Source of the DNA: a bacterium
GTDB lineage: Bacteria; Bacteroidota; Ignavibacteria; SZUA-365
Direction of reading: 5' to 3'
Length of the DNA stretch: 64,000 bases
Assembly (NCBI GenBank): GCA_020444325.1
Contig: JAHLLD010000001.1
Span: 62,001-126,000 of the forward strand
The translations under genes were made by a program, and so were the position numbers. The notes beneath the pieces were generated by a model that was not told where the DNA came from, searched no databases, and saw only the letters and a program-made list of their open reading frames with translations. Of the stretch, positions 9,640 through 19,515 are shown piece by piece (within the stretch, counting starts at the first letter, position 1; every line of letters starts with the position of its first letter).

Positions 9640-11787
9640 TTATAGGTGAACCATTTTTCGATCTCTAATAGACTCGAGCACCGCGAACGTCGCCCTCGAC
9701 GACAAATAGATCTCCTCAAACGGAATAGGCGCCGGCTTCCCCTCCTTGATCGCATCGATGAACGCCTTCACCCCAGCCGCATGCCCCTTATCCTGCTTCT
9801 TCAACTTCACCTTCCGTTCTTTCTCACCATACACCATCATCACACTGAAATCATCCACCACAGCCGACACCCCATTGCAGAACACCTCCAGATATTCTTT
9901 CGACAGTTTCTTGCTGCCATTCGAGAAATATGAGATTGTCGCCGAGCTGCCATTTGCAAAACCCAGCGACACCGATACCGTATCCCTCAGCTTGCTTCCT
10001 GAGGCAGTCTCATGGGCTGAAACGGAGGTGATCGGCGCACCAGCGATGAACATGGCCAAATCGATGAAATGGCAGGCTTCTCCTACAATGCGCCCCCCAC
10101 CAACGTTGGGATCATGCACCCAGTGGTCCGGAGGCAAGATCCCTGCATTTACACGATACTGTATCGCTTTGGGCTGTGCATCGTCGAACATGCGCTTGAG
10201 CTCAGCAATATGCGGCGCAAAGCGGCGATTGAAGCCCAGCATGACCCGAGATAAATATGCAGTTTCTGCATATTTTTGTGCGATTGACTCCAATTCCTCC
10301 GGGAAAAGTGCCAACGGCTTCTCCACGAACACATCCTTCCCTGCCTCTATTGCCTGCAACACATACTGCGCGTGCGTATCGTGACGCGTCATGACGAAAA
10401 GTGCATCCACTTTATCATCAGTCATGATTTTTGACGCGTCATCCGTCGCATAGCTGAAACCATACTTGTCCATCACATATCGTGACGTATTGCCATGCCT
10501 GGTCGAGATTCCGACGAAGTCTACCTGATCTCTCAGATTCGGTAGAATCATGTTCTGCGCGAAAGAACCAGCACCGATGAATGCGACGCCTGGCTGAGCA
10601 CTCCCTGGCTTCGGCGCTATGGCATTTGCTTTCGCAGGATTCCACACCGTGTGTTCAATTTCTTTTTCTGTATCGTATTTCAGTAGGACGGCGCAGAAAT
10701 GCTCCTGCTTCGCCAGTATCATATCATACGCCTCTTTCGCACGTTCGATCGGAAACTCGTGCGTGATCAGCGGTTCGATATTCAGCTTTCCATCTGCAAG
10801 CAAATCCAGGTAAGCCTGCATGTTCCGCTGTTCCGTCCAGCGCACATAACCGATCGGATAATCGATCCCCTGTTCCTCGTACTGCGCATCATAGCGTCCG
10901 GGACCGTAAGATGACGACATCCGCAGATCCAACTCTTTGCGATAAAAGTTCTTGCGCTCAAACCCCGTCGGAACGGCACCAACAACAACAACTTTGCCCT
11001 TCTTCCGGCAGATTTCTCCAGCGAAATTCACTGGTTGCAGAGATGACGTTCCAGCAGTTATGATCACTGCATCAACTCCAATACCATCAGTCAAAAGAGC
11101 AATCTGCTGCGCTGCACTATCTGAATCAGAACTAAAAGAATGCCGGAAGCCACAGATTTTTGCCAGTTTAATTGCACGAGAATCGATATCGAACCCGATC
11201 GGAGTCGCGCCAGCAGCGGAAATCAATTGCATTGTAAGCTGACCAATGAGGCCGAGACCAATAACAGCACAGCGCTCACCCAGATTCAGATCCGCCTGAC
11301 GCACTCCCTGCATTGCAATGGATGCGATAGTCGCCAGTGCGGCATGTCGCATATCCGTTCCGTCATGAACCTTGGCACATAGATTCTTCCCAACAGACAA
11401 CACTTCGGCATGTGCTGCATCAGCCCCACCGCAAACAACACGGTCTCCAATACTAAATCCCCTCACATCATTTGCCACGCCTAGGACAGACCCTGCAGCT
11501 GCATAGCCGAGGGCAGAGTAGGCCTCAAGCTTGTTCATGACAAGGTTGTAGGTATCCCTTACACCGTTGGAGCGAGCAAGTTCAATAACTTGCCGTACTT
11601 CCCTCTGACGCGATTTAGCCTTGCCAATGTAACTTTTACGAGCATCCAAGACAGTTTTGCCCTCAGTCCCACCGGAAATAACAGTAGCCGTGGACTTGAC
11701 CAATATCTTACCATATGTTTTCTGTGGCGCAGACACGCTATGTATCTGCATCATGCCGTCTTTTAAATTTTGAATAAGTTGTTTCAT
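9640..11787 (-). CDS. Bi-domain oxidoreductase: zinc-type alcohol dehydrogenase fused to Gfo/Idh/MocA
   Basis: The 715-residue protein joins two NAD(P)-binding enzymes. Residues ~1-365 are a medium-chain dehydrogenase with GYAAAGSVLGV, the Rossmann motif VIGLGLIGQL and GDRVVCGGADAAHAE. Residues ~395-715 are a Gfo/Idh/MocA oxidoreductase with VAFIGAGSFAQNM and the EKPLAL motif. This exact fusion is known as the bi-domain-containing oxidoreductase of polysaccharide clusters. It may oxidise and reduce a sugar in two steps, but the substrate is not established. ATG 11787 is the start. The stop codon lies at the edge of a dispersed repeat. Confidence 0.85.
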   Translation of the reverse strand: MKQLIQNLKDGMMQIHSVSAPQKTYGKILVKSTATVISGGTEGKTVLDARKSYIGKAKSRQREVRQVIELARSNGVRDTYNLVMNKLEAYSALGYAAAGSVLGVANDVRGFSIGDRVVCGGADAAHAEVLSVGKNLCAKVHDGTDMRHAALATIASIAMQGVRQADLNLGERCAVIGLGLIGQLTMQLISAAGATPIGFDIDSRAIKLAKICGFRHSFSSDSDSAAQQIALLTDGIGVDAVIITAGTSSLQPVNFAGEICRKKGKVVVVGAVPTGFERKNFYRKELDLRMSSSYGPGRYDAQYEEQGIDYPIGYVRWTEQRNMQAYLDLLADGKLNIEPLITHEFPIERAKEAYDMILAKQEHFCAVLLKYDTEKEIEHTVWNPAKANAIAPKPGSAQPGVAFIGAGSFAQNMILPNLRDQVDFVGISTRHGNTSRYVMDKYGFSYATDDASKIMTDDKVDALFVMTRHDTHAQYVLQAIEAGKDVFVEKPLALFPEELESIAQKYAETAYLSRVMLGFNRRFAPHIAELKRMFDDAQPKAIQYRVNAGILPPDHWVHDPNVGGGRIVGEACHFIDLAMFIAGAPITSVSAHETASGSKLRDTVSVSLGFANGSSATISYFSNGSKKLSKEYLEVFCNGVSAVVDDFSVMMVYGEKERKVKLKKQDKGHAAGVKAFIDAIKEGKPAPIPFEEIYLSSRATFAVLESIRDRKMVHL

Positions 11788-11817
11788 GTCTTAATTAAAT
11801 GATTGTTCTGCTTATAC

Positions 11818-12939
11818 TCAACTACTCAATGCAGACTCAAAACCATTGATAATACTGTTAACCATGTTTACTTCAGTATATCTATCATCATATATCTTTT
11901 TTGAATTTCGTCCCATCTCTTCTCTAAGCTCCCTATCACGAATCAACTTCGCCAACGCGATTGCGATTTCATCTGGAGAGACAATATCTAATACTATTCC
12001 ATTGTAGCCATCCTTGACCATGTCAGGAATCGCACCCATGTTTGACGACACGACAGGGAGGGAACATGCCATTGCTTCGATAATAGACCATGGCTGGCCC
12101 TCTGGAGCCTTCGGGGTAAAAGTAAATATATCTGCCTGCATTAGCAGTTTGCATTTATCCTCCCATTCGCTAACTACACCGAAAAATCGTACAGATAGTC
12201 CGTTCTCGCGTACAACCTTCTTACATATTCGCTCCGTCTTTTCATCCCTCCATGCGCCTACCACATTAAGCAAGCAATCTATCCCCATATTCTTTAGCAC
12301 CCTCACACCATTAATCGTCTCTATGATTCCTTTAGATGGCTGTAAATTAGATAGGTACAATACAGTGACAACACGACCTCTGGTCCGGTGATCCGGGATA
12401 TCATAGTCAGCACCATTTGTTACGACACTAATTCGATTCATTGGCAATACGTTCTCTAATTGCCCCGTTAATCTTTTTGAAAGGACCAGCCCCGTCGCTA
12501 CTCTTTTCATGGTCATTCTGTAATACACTCTTGTAGCTACAGATGCATTATTCTGCCACTGTAGCAGAGCGCTACCGCGCAAGACAACTACCACCCTCCG
12601 ACCGAACAATGAGGATAACCATATATAGACACTGTCCTTTAAGAATCCAATTGTAGACTGACTGATTGGTATCTGCACCAAGCTAGGGCGCTGCGTAGAC
12701 AAGGCAACAACAAATCGCACATATAAATTAATGTTCTTGAATACCGCACCATACTGATGCCTGGTCGATTCACGAAACGCTTTATGGATACCCGTATTAA
12801 AATGCACCATATAATATCTATCAGACAACATTCGAGACCCCATTATTATCTTTGTTGCAATAGCAGGGCCCATATACGGTGGCGGAAGCTTCCCGAGAAT
12901 CAACACTTTATCTTTTACTCGATCACTATCTTTTCTCAT
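11818..12939 (-). CDS. Glycosyltransferase family 4
   Basis: This 373-residue GT-B enzyme has the N-terminal GKLPPPYMGPAIAT loop, the middle VLYLSNLQPSKGI and the C-terminal donor-binding APEGQPWSIIEAMACSLPVV with the E-x7-E type arrangement of retaining GT4 enzymes, followed by NGIVL. It transfers a sugar from a nucleotide donor to the growing lipid-linked oligosaccharide at the cytoplasmic face. It overlaps the upstream polymerase gene by 4 bp (ATGA), so the two are translationally coupled. Donor and linkage cannot be predicted. Confidence 0.87.
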   Translation of the reverse strand: MRKDSDRVKDKVLILGKLPPPYMGPAIATKIIMGSRMLSDRYYMVHFNTGIHKAFRESTRHQYGAVFKNINLYVRFVVALSTQRPSLVQIPISQSTIGFLKDSVYIWLSSLFGRRVVVVLRGSALLQWQNNASVATRVYYRMTMKRVATGLVLSKRLTGQLENVLPMNRISVVTNGADYDIPDHRTRGRVVTVLYLSNLQPSKGIIETINGVRVLKNMGIDCLLNVVGAWRDEKTERICKKVVRENGLSVRFFGVVSEWEDKCKLLMQADIFTFTPKAPEGQPWSIIEAMACSLPVVSSNMGAIPDMVKDGYNGIVLDIVSPDEIAIALAKLIRDRELREEMGRNSKKIYDDRYTEVNMVNSIINGFESALSS

Positions 12940-14180
12940 TTATACAACCTGGCTGTAATTGCATAGGAGATCATAACATAGCCCGGATATATAGTCGGGA
13001 CCGTGGATATACTATACACAATAGTCACGATCACCGTTGAAACATAAATGAACCGAAGGCCTGCCCCTGACTCCTCAAACGACTTTGCGAGAGAGGTGAT
13101 CATAAATATTATATAAGCAAATAGGCCTATCACTCCCGCGCTAACCATAATGCGCAAATAATCATTGTGTGCGACTACGGTAAATAATCCTGGAGATGCA
13201 CTAACATTTTCGTCAAAAGAACCACCAAACAGTTGCGCAATAATATTCGCGTCTGCCCACCGATCATATATATATAGCCAACGAGTCATACGACCGTGGA
13301 ATGCTTGACTCTCACTCCTCGTACCCTCAAGTATTTCTATTTCATTTGATACAAGCGCTTCTTCAGAAAGCCGGTCAATAATTGCTTGATCATCTGCCAG
13401 TACGACGACAACAAGTAGACCTACAATTCCAACGACCAACACAAGCGGAGAATGTTTTTTAAAGAACAAGTACAGCACCACGATAGAGAACACTGCTGCA
13501 TAAGTTGCTATGTGGTTAATACTTATTAAAGTCAGCACTGCATAGATACAATACGCAACAAAAGCAATATTTCGCCAACGCTTAGACTTAAATGATGAAG
13601 ATATAAGCCGATAGAAGAGTGCGATCCCGACGAACACAAGATACATAGAATAATTCAATGAATCAGCGTAAAAGCCAGTATATCGTTGCAATCCCCTTGA
13701 CATTTCCACATTTATTGGGCCAACAACAACTTCCCACAACAACATTAAAGCTGGAACGGATGCAGATATCAATATCGTCATTATAATTCCATCCAGCATC
13801 CTCTCATTTGTTAAATGCCTTCTGGCGTAATACATAACATATACAGGCAATGATATCTTCAATGCAGACTGTAACGCATCAAAAGATATATTGTTCTGAA
13901 GCAAGAGTATCGTTGCGTTGGCTAACACCAGAATGGAGAACACCCTAAAGGCCGCACTCGGTACACGCACACCTCGCATTATTGGTCTACTCGTCAATGA
14001 CACCTTGAGAATTAAGAGCGGCAAACCTATTCCAACTACGTATAGTGGGGATAATAGCGGTGATACTTCTTTTAGAGAATAGAAAGCATCGATGACTGGT
14101 TTGTATAACAGTAAATAGACAAACCATTTTGCTTCACTTGGAAGGTCACTTAGCCATCTTTTATATTCACTTAGATTCAA
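12936..14180 (-). CDS. O-antigen polymerase / ligase-like membrane protein (Wzy candidate)
   Basis: The 414-residue protein has about ten to twelve membrane helices and one large periplasmic loop near residues 280-340. This loop contains RMTRWLYIYDRWADANIIAQLFGGS and the short HNDYLR motif that is typical of the O-antigen ligase/polymerase (Wzy_C) superfamily. With a Wzx flippase in the same operon (29,384) it is the best candidate for the Wzy polymerase. The start is TTG 14180 preceded by TAGGAT as ribosome-binding site. Upstream lie decayed mobile elements, so this gene and those after it may now be separated from the main promoter. Confidence 0.75.
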   Translation of the reverse strand: MNLSEYKRWLSDLPSEAKWFVYLLLYKPVIDAFYSLKEVSPLLSPLYVVGIGLPLLILKVSLTSRPIMRGVRVPSAAFRVFSILVLANATILLLQNNISFDALQSALKISLPVYVMYYARRHLTNERMLDGIIMTILISASVPALMLLWEVVVGPINVEMSRGLQRYTGFYADSLNYSMYLVFVGIALFYRLISSSFKSKRWRNIAFVAYCIYAVLTLISINHIATYAAVFSIVVLYLFFKKHSPLVLVVGIVGLLVVVVLADDQAIIDRLSEEALVSNEIEILEGTRSESQAFHGRMTRWLYIYDRWADANIIAQLFGGSFDENVSASPGLFTVVAHNDYLRIMVSAGVIGLFAYIIFMITSLAKSFEESGAGLRFIYVSTVIVTIVYSISTVPTIYPGYVMISYAITARLYK

Positions 14181-14274
14181 TAGTTATCCTATGACTCGTT
14201 GATAACGTCTGGGTAGAACTGTAACCTTTATAGTACTCCCATGATGGACCTAAGAGATCTCTGGGGACCTCAGC

Positions 14275-14446
14275 ATGAGCACGAAATACCGTATAGAACT
14301 ATGTATCCTCCAGCAACTTCTCTACGGGTAGTTGCCTGTCGAAGAGGTCGCAGAGGTATTGATATCAGTGAGCGACAGATGTATCGCAATAGAAGCCGAG
14401 TTCTCGAGGATGGAGTTATGGGATTGGCGACATGCCCACGTTAGTT
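14275..14446 (+). pseudogene. Decayed helix-turn-helix fragment, probable transposase remnant
   Basis: Between the polymerase gene and the IS481-type remnant is a 408-bp stretch without an intact gene. Reading plus-strand frames from ATG 14275 gives MSTKYRIELCILQQLL, a stop codon, then PVEEVAEVL; after a one-base shift it continues ISERQMYRNRSRVLEDG. Joined, this looks like the N-terminal helix-turn-helix of a transposase. With a nonsense codon and a frameshift in under 180 bp it is a dead fragment. The sequence from 14,447 to 14,588 shows nothing else I can name. Confidence 0.4.
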
Positions 14447-14588
14447 CGACCAATTACACATGTTCCTTAATAATAAGAAACGATGTACTTGCGATCCATC
14501 GAAGGAGGAATGGCGATAACAAGCAGGAGTTAGTATCAAATCTAACAACTGATATAATCGCCCACTTACATTTAACACAGAATGTCAG

Positions 14589-15619
14589 ATGACCACAACA
14601 GAGACAATCATCAAGAGCAAGCTCAGGCTCCTTGAGCTGGCCAACACATCTGGGAGCGTCATGAAGGCGTGTAAGATCATGGGCTACTCCTGTGACCGTT
14701 TCTACCGTTTCAAGAAGATCTACGAGACCGGCGGCGCGATGGCGTTGCAGGACCTGTCTCGCCGGAAGCCCAATCTGAAAAATCGAGTAATTGAGGGGAT
14801 CGAAAACGCTGTCGTGAACTGCGCGTTTGTGATACCGACCTATGGGCAGCTCCGCGTCTCAAATGAACTGCGCAGGAATGTAATCAATGTTTCCCCGCCT
14901 CGGCACGAAACATCTAGCTGCGCCACGATCTCGAAACCTTCACTAAACGGCTGAAGGCATTGGAAGCCAGGGTCGCCCAAGAGGGACTGATTTTAACCGA
15001 GGACCAGGTTCGTGCTCTCGAACGAAAGCGGGAAGAACTAAAAGCCCATGGTGAGATCAAAACTGAGCACCCCGGTAACCTTGGTGCACTGGGCACGTAC
15101 TACGTCGGCACCGCTAAAGGTGTCGGGCGCATCTATCAGTAGACGTCTATCGATAACTATTCTAAGGTCACCAAGGCGAAAGTCTACGACCGCAAAAACT
15201 CACTTGTTGCTGACGTGCTGCTCAATGACCTGGTCGTCCCGTTCTACGAAGAGCATGAGCTCCGGTTACTTCGGATTTTGACGGATCGCGGGACGGAATA
15301 CAACGGCAATCGGGAAACCCACGACTATCAGCTCTATCTGGCCCTAGAAGAAATCAATCATTCCAAGACCAAGGCACGTCGGCCACAGACGAATAAAATC
15401 TGCGACTGATTCCATAAAACGGTCGAAGACGGGTCTTACACAGTGGCATTCCGGGAAACTGTGTACACCTCGCTTGAGCCGCTGCAAGAGGATCTCGACG
15501 CCTGGCTCGCTGAATACAACAGAGAACGGACTCACGCAGGAAAGTACTGCTTCGGGAGAACACCCATACAGACCTTTGTTGACGCTGCGCCGATCGCAAA
15601 ACACAAACACCTTGACTAA
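14589..15619 (+). pseudogene. IS481-family transposase, inactivated
   Basis: Three reading frames add up to one IS481-type transposase. ATG 14589 opens the helix-turn-helix domain (ACKIMGYSCDRFYRFKKIYE). Near 14,915 the frame shifts, and [20 protein letters not shown] continues it. A TAG at 15,140-15,142 replaces an expected Gln codon before TSIDNYSK, and a TGA at 15,407-15,409 replaces an expected Arg in the ICERFHKT motif, where the catalytic Glu also reads Asp. The frame ends at TAA 15,617. The rve-type integrase core (TSID, LTDRGTEY) is otherwise recognisable. The following 219 bp to 15,838 contain no gene. Two nonsense codons and a frameshift show it is not functional. Confidence 0.85.
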
Positions 15620-15838
15620 CTAAAGACCTATTCTGACGATATGGCAGAGGAGCAGATCAACACTGTCTGTCAGAACTTAGGTCTTAGAAAGCACACCAAA
15701 TCCGTCTGTTCTACGCAATATTCTTATGCAATTCGATTTGTTGTTTACAGTAGAACCTCTGCACAAACTCGTAGAATTGCTATTCGAACAGAATCTTTCG
15801 TTTGCCAGCGCAATGTTTAAATGCACAAGACAGATTTG

Positions 15839-17065
15839 TCACCGTTTCAGTTTTCTCATTGCAATTCGCTTCTTTATGATGTTTATCTGACCCATAGCTT
15901 CCGGCATTATATGGTATAGTCTGTCCTTCCATGTACTCTTTTCTGCTTCATACTCTAGAGCTCTTTCTACTAACGCTTGATCATAATCTATTTTTTCAAT
16001 GCCGCCCAGCGTATCATTCAGACTGGTTGCACGATCATCCCAATTTAGGAACCGTACAGCATATTCTCTAGCACTACGCTTCATTGATACGATTTTATCC
16101 TTGTCATTAATTAATTCTTGCAGTACAGACGTGAGGATCTCCTGCTTAACCTCCACCATTTGCCAATAGTATCCATCTCCCCTTCTAAACGACCTTTCCA
16201 CAGGAATCGATACGCCATACTCAGAACGCACAAATTCACTCATAGGAGGGTGACCTGTTGCGACAACAGCCAAGCCACTGGATATGGCCTCTGGTAATGT
16301 TAAGCCCAAACCATCCAATCTGCTTGGATACACATATATATCTGCAGACGAATATAATCCAGGGGCCGGTATTGTTTTTCTTATCACTTGCAACCTACCT
16401 GCCTTAGATAGCTTCGATATCGCTGAACGCGCCATGTTACTAATTTTCGACAGCGATACCTGTGTATGTACCACTAGTTTAAAATCTCCACTAATTCGGG
16501 AGGCCGCGTTCAATAGCATATCAGTTCCTTTTCTATAAGGACTCACTCCACATGAATGAAACAGTACCGGGATCTCATGATCTGCCTCTTTGGCTGGCGC
16601 AAAGAGGTTAGTATCCACGCCCCATGGTATGTGATACGATTGCGGATGCTCCTTAAACACCGAATAATGCCTCTTTGTATTGCATAGTAAAAAATCATAA
16701 AGCCAAAACAACGGAACTGTATCATGAGTATAGTAATCAATATAGGAGCCAGTAATGACACCCTCTTCCTTGCACCACACAACAGGCTCCCACCAAGATT
16801 GCTCATTGAATAACACTATGTCTATTTTATTTAGAGATATCCATTTTATAAAATCCGCTTTATCTATAGCAGTCCGGATCGGTCTTCCGGTAACCTTACC
16901 CCACCAGACATTCTCTTTATTGTATGCACGACTACGCTTATCCTGGTAGCCCCCACGTGCATAAATATACACCTTGTTCTCAATCGCTATTAATCTTTCA
17001 TACTGGCGCGATACATAAGCAGCGCCTCTTTCAAACCACGTTGTTACGATTCCGACATTAGCCAT
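15839..17065 (-). CDS. Glycosyltransferase family 4
   Basis: This GT-B enzyme is about 408 residues long from the preferred ATG 17065, which is preceded by an AGGA ribosome-binding site; a longer frame opens at 17083. It starts with ANVGIVTTWFERGAAYVSRQ, common in GT4 proteins of surface-polysaccharide loci, and carries a C-terminal donor site with ADIYVYPSRLDGLGLTLPEA followed by GLAVVATGHPPM. It probably adds one sugar during repeat-unit assembly. The region is A+T-rich compared with the genes near 20-28 kb. It lies between the epimerase gene and the dead IS481 element. Confidence 0.85.
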   Translation of the reverse strand: MANVGIVTTWFERGAAYVSRQYERLIAIENKVYIYARGGYQDKRSRAYNKENVWWGKVTGRPIRTAIDKADFIKWISLNKIDIVLFNEQSWWEPVVWCKEEGVITGSYIDYYTHDTVPLFWLYDFLLCNTKRHYSVFKEHPQSYHIPWGVDTNLFAPAKEADHEIPVLFHSCGVSPYRKGTDMLLNAASRISGDFKLVVHTQVSLSKISNMARSAISKLSKAGRLQVIRKTIPAPGLYSSADIYVYPSRLDGLGLTLPEAISSGLAVVATGHPPMSEFVRSEYGVSIPVERSFRRGDGYYWQMVEVKQEILTSVLQELINDKDKIVSMKRSAREYAVRFLNWDDRATSLNDTLGGIEKIDYDQALVERALEYEAEKSTWKDRLYHIMPEAMGQINIIKKRIAMRKLKR

Positions 17066-17115
17066 GATAAGTCCTAAATGCAATAGCGTAAACCATTACG
17101 ACTACAACACAATTG

Positions 17116-18069
17116 CTATTGAAAGAGCGAGCTATCGTCATTTCTGTCCCTATAATATCGCACTGTTTTTTCAATACCAGTCTCGAACTCTACAATCGGC
17201 GAATAACCAGTGCATCTCTTCAGCAATTCAATATCAGCATAACTGTGCTTGATATCTCCTGGACGCGACTCTGCGTACTCAGGCACTATCGTGGTCCCTA
17301 GTATTCGATTCAGCAACATCACAAGCTGATTTAATGTCACTTGCCCGTGTGTCGCGCAATTTATTGCTTTCCCAACAACAGCTTCTTTAGTTGCTGCAAG
17401 AATATTCGCAGAGACTACGTTTTTCACAAAAGTAAAATCTCTGCTTTGCTCACCATCACCATATATTTTTGGAGCAACCTCTTTCATCATAAGGTTTATG
17501 AATTTCGGTATGACCGCAGAATATTGAGACGATGGATCCTGCCGGGGTCCAAACACGTTAAAATACCTCAGCGCCACAGTCTCCAATCCGTACAGTTCCG
17601 CATATACACGGCAATAATTCTCCCCAGTCAGCTTCGAGACAGCATAGGGAGAAAGAGGAACCGGCACCATTGTCTCGACCTTTGGCAGTGTTGGATTGTC
17701 ACCATATACAGATGATGAAGACGCGTACACAATACGACGAACTCCGTGACTCCTAGCTGCTTCCAAGATATTCAGTGTCCCTACAACGTTAACTTCATTG
17801 GTTGTGATTGGATCATTAATTGATCGTGGTACAGATGGAAGTGCAGCTTGGTGCAATATGACTTCCATTCCTTCAACAGCACGGTTGACAACATGAAAGC
17901 TTCGTATATCCCCTTCAATCAGTTCAATATGGTCTTCATACTCTGTCAAATTCTCTCTTTTCCCAGTAGAGAAGTTGTCCAACACACTGACATCATGCCC
18001 GCGATTCACAAATTCCTCAACGAGGTTCGAACCAATAAAACCGCCTCCGCCAGTTATCAACACTTTCAT
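17116..18069 (-). CDS. NAD-dependent sugar epimerase, UDP-GlcNAc/UDP-GlcNAcA 4-epimerase type
   Basis: The 317-residue extended SDR protein has the GGGGFIGSNLVEE Rossmann motif, the catalytic SSSSVYG and SPYAVSK (YxxxK), and RYFNVFGPRQDPSSQYSAV. The RQDPxSxYSAVIP segment is characteristic of the WbpP/TviC group of UDP-HexNAc 4-epimerases, so conversion of UDP-GlcNAc(A) to UDP-GalNAc(A) is likely, but UDP-glucose 4-epimerase activity cannot be excluded. Start ATG 18069. The gene lies just inside the right side of the ISL3 insertion as read along the operon. Confidence 0.82.
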   Translation of the reverse strand: MKVLITGGGGFIGSNLVEEFVNRGHDVSVLDNFSTGKRENLTEYEDHIELIEGDIRSFHVVNRAVEGMEVILHQAALPSVPRSINDPITTNEVNVVGTLNILEAARSHGVRRIVYASSSSVYGDNPTLPKVETMVPVPLSPYAVSKLTGENYCRVYAELYGLETVALRYFNVFGPRQDPSSQYSAVIPKFINLMMKEVAPKIYGDGEQSRDFTFVKNVVSANILAATKEAVVGKAINCATHGQVTLNQLVMLLNRILGTTIVPEYAESRPGDIKHSYADIELLKRCTGYSPIVEFETGIEKTVRYYRDRNDDSSLFQ

Positions 18070-18163
18070 ACTACAAATATATCCTTCACTTGTGTATACT
18101 AATGTAAGTTTCGCATAGACTTCCTAGTCTACCAATAAAAGCAAATCACGTCATTCTCAAAAT

Positions 18164-19489
18164 GAGGCTCTTCGCTGTATTGTGCGGGTAGGTATCGTAG
18201 ATTGCGCTCGATTTGAGTAGGTTCCGGTTATGTACTACAGCACCCGAACGCCGATGACTTCTCCGACTGATGCCCTTTTCACTGCCGCTCTTGGCCTCAT
18301 GCCCCCCTGGGAATGCAAGAAAACCGAATTCTCCTCTGATGCTTCGCGCCTCGATCTCTGGATCGATTTCGTCCCTGGAAGCAGGTTCGACTGCCCGGAG
18401 TTGTGCGGTGGCAGGACAGCCGGTTCATGACACGGTGGACAAAGAATGGCGTCATATGGACTTTTTTCAGCACACGTGTTATCTGCACGCTCGTGTTCCG
18501 CGGGTGCGCTGTGATGCATGCGGGGTTCAGCAGGTCACCGTCCCCTGGGCGCGTCCGGGAAGTGGCTTTACGCTGCTGTTTGAAGCTCTTGCGATGAGCA
18601 TGGCCCCGCACATGCCCGTGGCCGACATTGCCCGCCAGTTCCGCATTCACGATACGCGGCTCTGGCGCATTCTCCGGTTTCATATCGCGCGTGCACGGGA
18701 GCATGAAGACTACTCTACGGTAGAGTGCATCGCACTTGATGAGACCTCTCGCCGTCGGAGGCACCGGTATGTGAGTATCGTTACTGATGCGGATGCGCGT
18801 CGCGTTCTGTTTGCCTGTGAGGGACGCGGGCAGGATGTGTTAGGCCGCTTTGCCGATGATTTTCATGCGCACGGGAGTGATCCGGACGAAATCCGGGTCA
18901 TCAGCATGGTCATGTCGCCCGCGTTCATTGCAGGTGTGCGCGAGGTTCTGCCCAATGCCCATATGACGTTTGATCGTTTTCATATCATGAAGCTACCCAA
19001 CGAAGCCCTCGACCGTGTTCGCAGAGAAGAAGCGCAGGAGAACCCGCATTTGAAGGGCAGGCGGTTTCTGTGGCTCCGTCGTCCACGGCAGCTGAGCGTA
19101 TCACAGGAGCGTAAACTCTCAGATCTGCGGTATTGCGCGCACAAGACAAACAATGCATACGCTCTCGTCCTGGGACTACGCGCATTCTTTGATATTGAAG
19201 CACATCAGTCGGTCGCATATCTGAAGCGATGGTATCACTGGACCCGATGCAGTAGGATCGAGCAGATGAAGGAGTTTGCGCTTACGATCAAGCGACACTG
19301 GGATGGCGTCCTTCGTTTTCACCAGTCACACATGACTGCAGGCTTTCTCGAAGGTATCAACAGCTTGGTTCAGGCATCCAAACTAAAGGCACGAGGGTAT
19401 CGATCCACAGACAACTGGATCACGATGATCTATCTGATTGCCGGGAAGCTCGATTATCAGCTTACCTACAAGTAGTAGCGAGGAACCCC
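18164..19489 (+). mobile_element. ISL3-family insertion sequence
   Basis: The element contains one transposase frame and imperfect terminal inverted repeats. The left end reads GAGGCTCTTCGCT (18,164-18,176) and the right end is AGCGAGGAACCCC (19,477-19,489), which matches the reverse complement of the left end at 10 of 13 positions. A GGCTCTTC-type end fits the ISL3 family. I could not find the expected 8-bp target duplication, so the exact ends are uncertain or the flanks have diverged. It is inserted on the strand opposite to the operon, between an acyltransferase gene and the epimerase gene. Confidence 0.75.
18230..19475 (+). pseudogene. ISL3 transposase with N-terminal frameshift
   Basis: The long frame from ~18,415 to 19,475 encodes most of an ISL3 transposase: the zinc-like RCDACGV segment, DDE residues in IALDETS, MTFDRFHIMK and FLEGINSL. 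The expected N-terminus (PPWECKKTEFSSDASRLDL, then GSRFDCPE) lies in another frame starting near 18,230. The two frames join if one T is removed at about 18,400 (GAGTTGTGC to GAGTGTGC), restoring CPEC before AGQPVHDTVDK. The element therefore carries a +1 frameshift in its N-terminal zinc-binding domain and is probably inactive, unless this is a sequencing error or programmed frameshift. Confidence 0.8.
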
Positions 19490-19515
19490 ATGTTTTCTAT
19501 CAATATCAACGTTTT

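Noticed and set aside
15620-15838. Terminal inverted repeat of the dead IS481 element (CTGTCAGAACTTAGGTCTTAG)
   Set aside because: I could not find a convincing partner at the left end, so the element ends remain undefined.
18156-19497. 8-bp target duplication flanking the ISL3 element
   Set aside because: Left flank CTCAAAAT and right flank ATGTTTTC do not match, and moving the ends by a base or two does not help.
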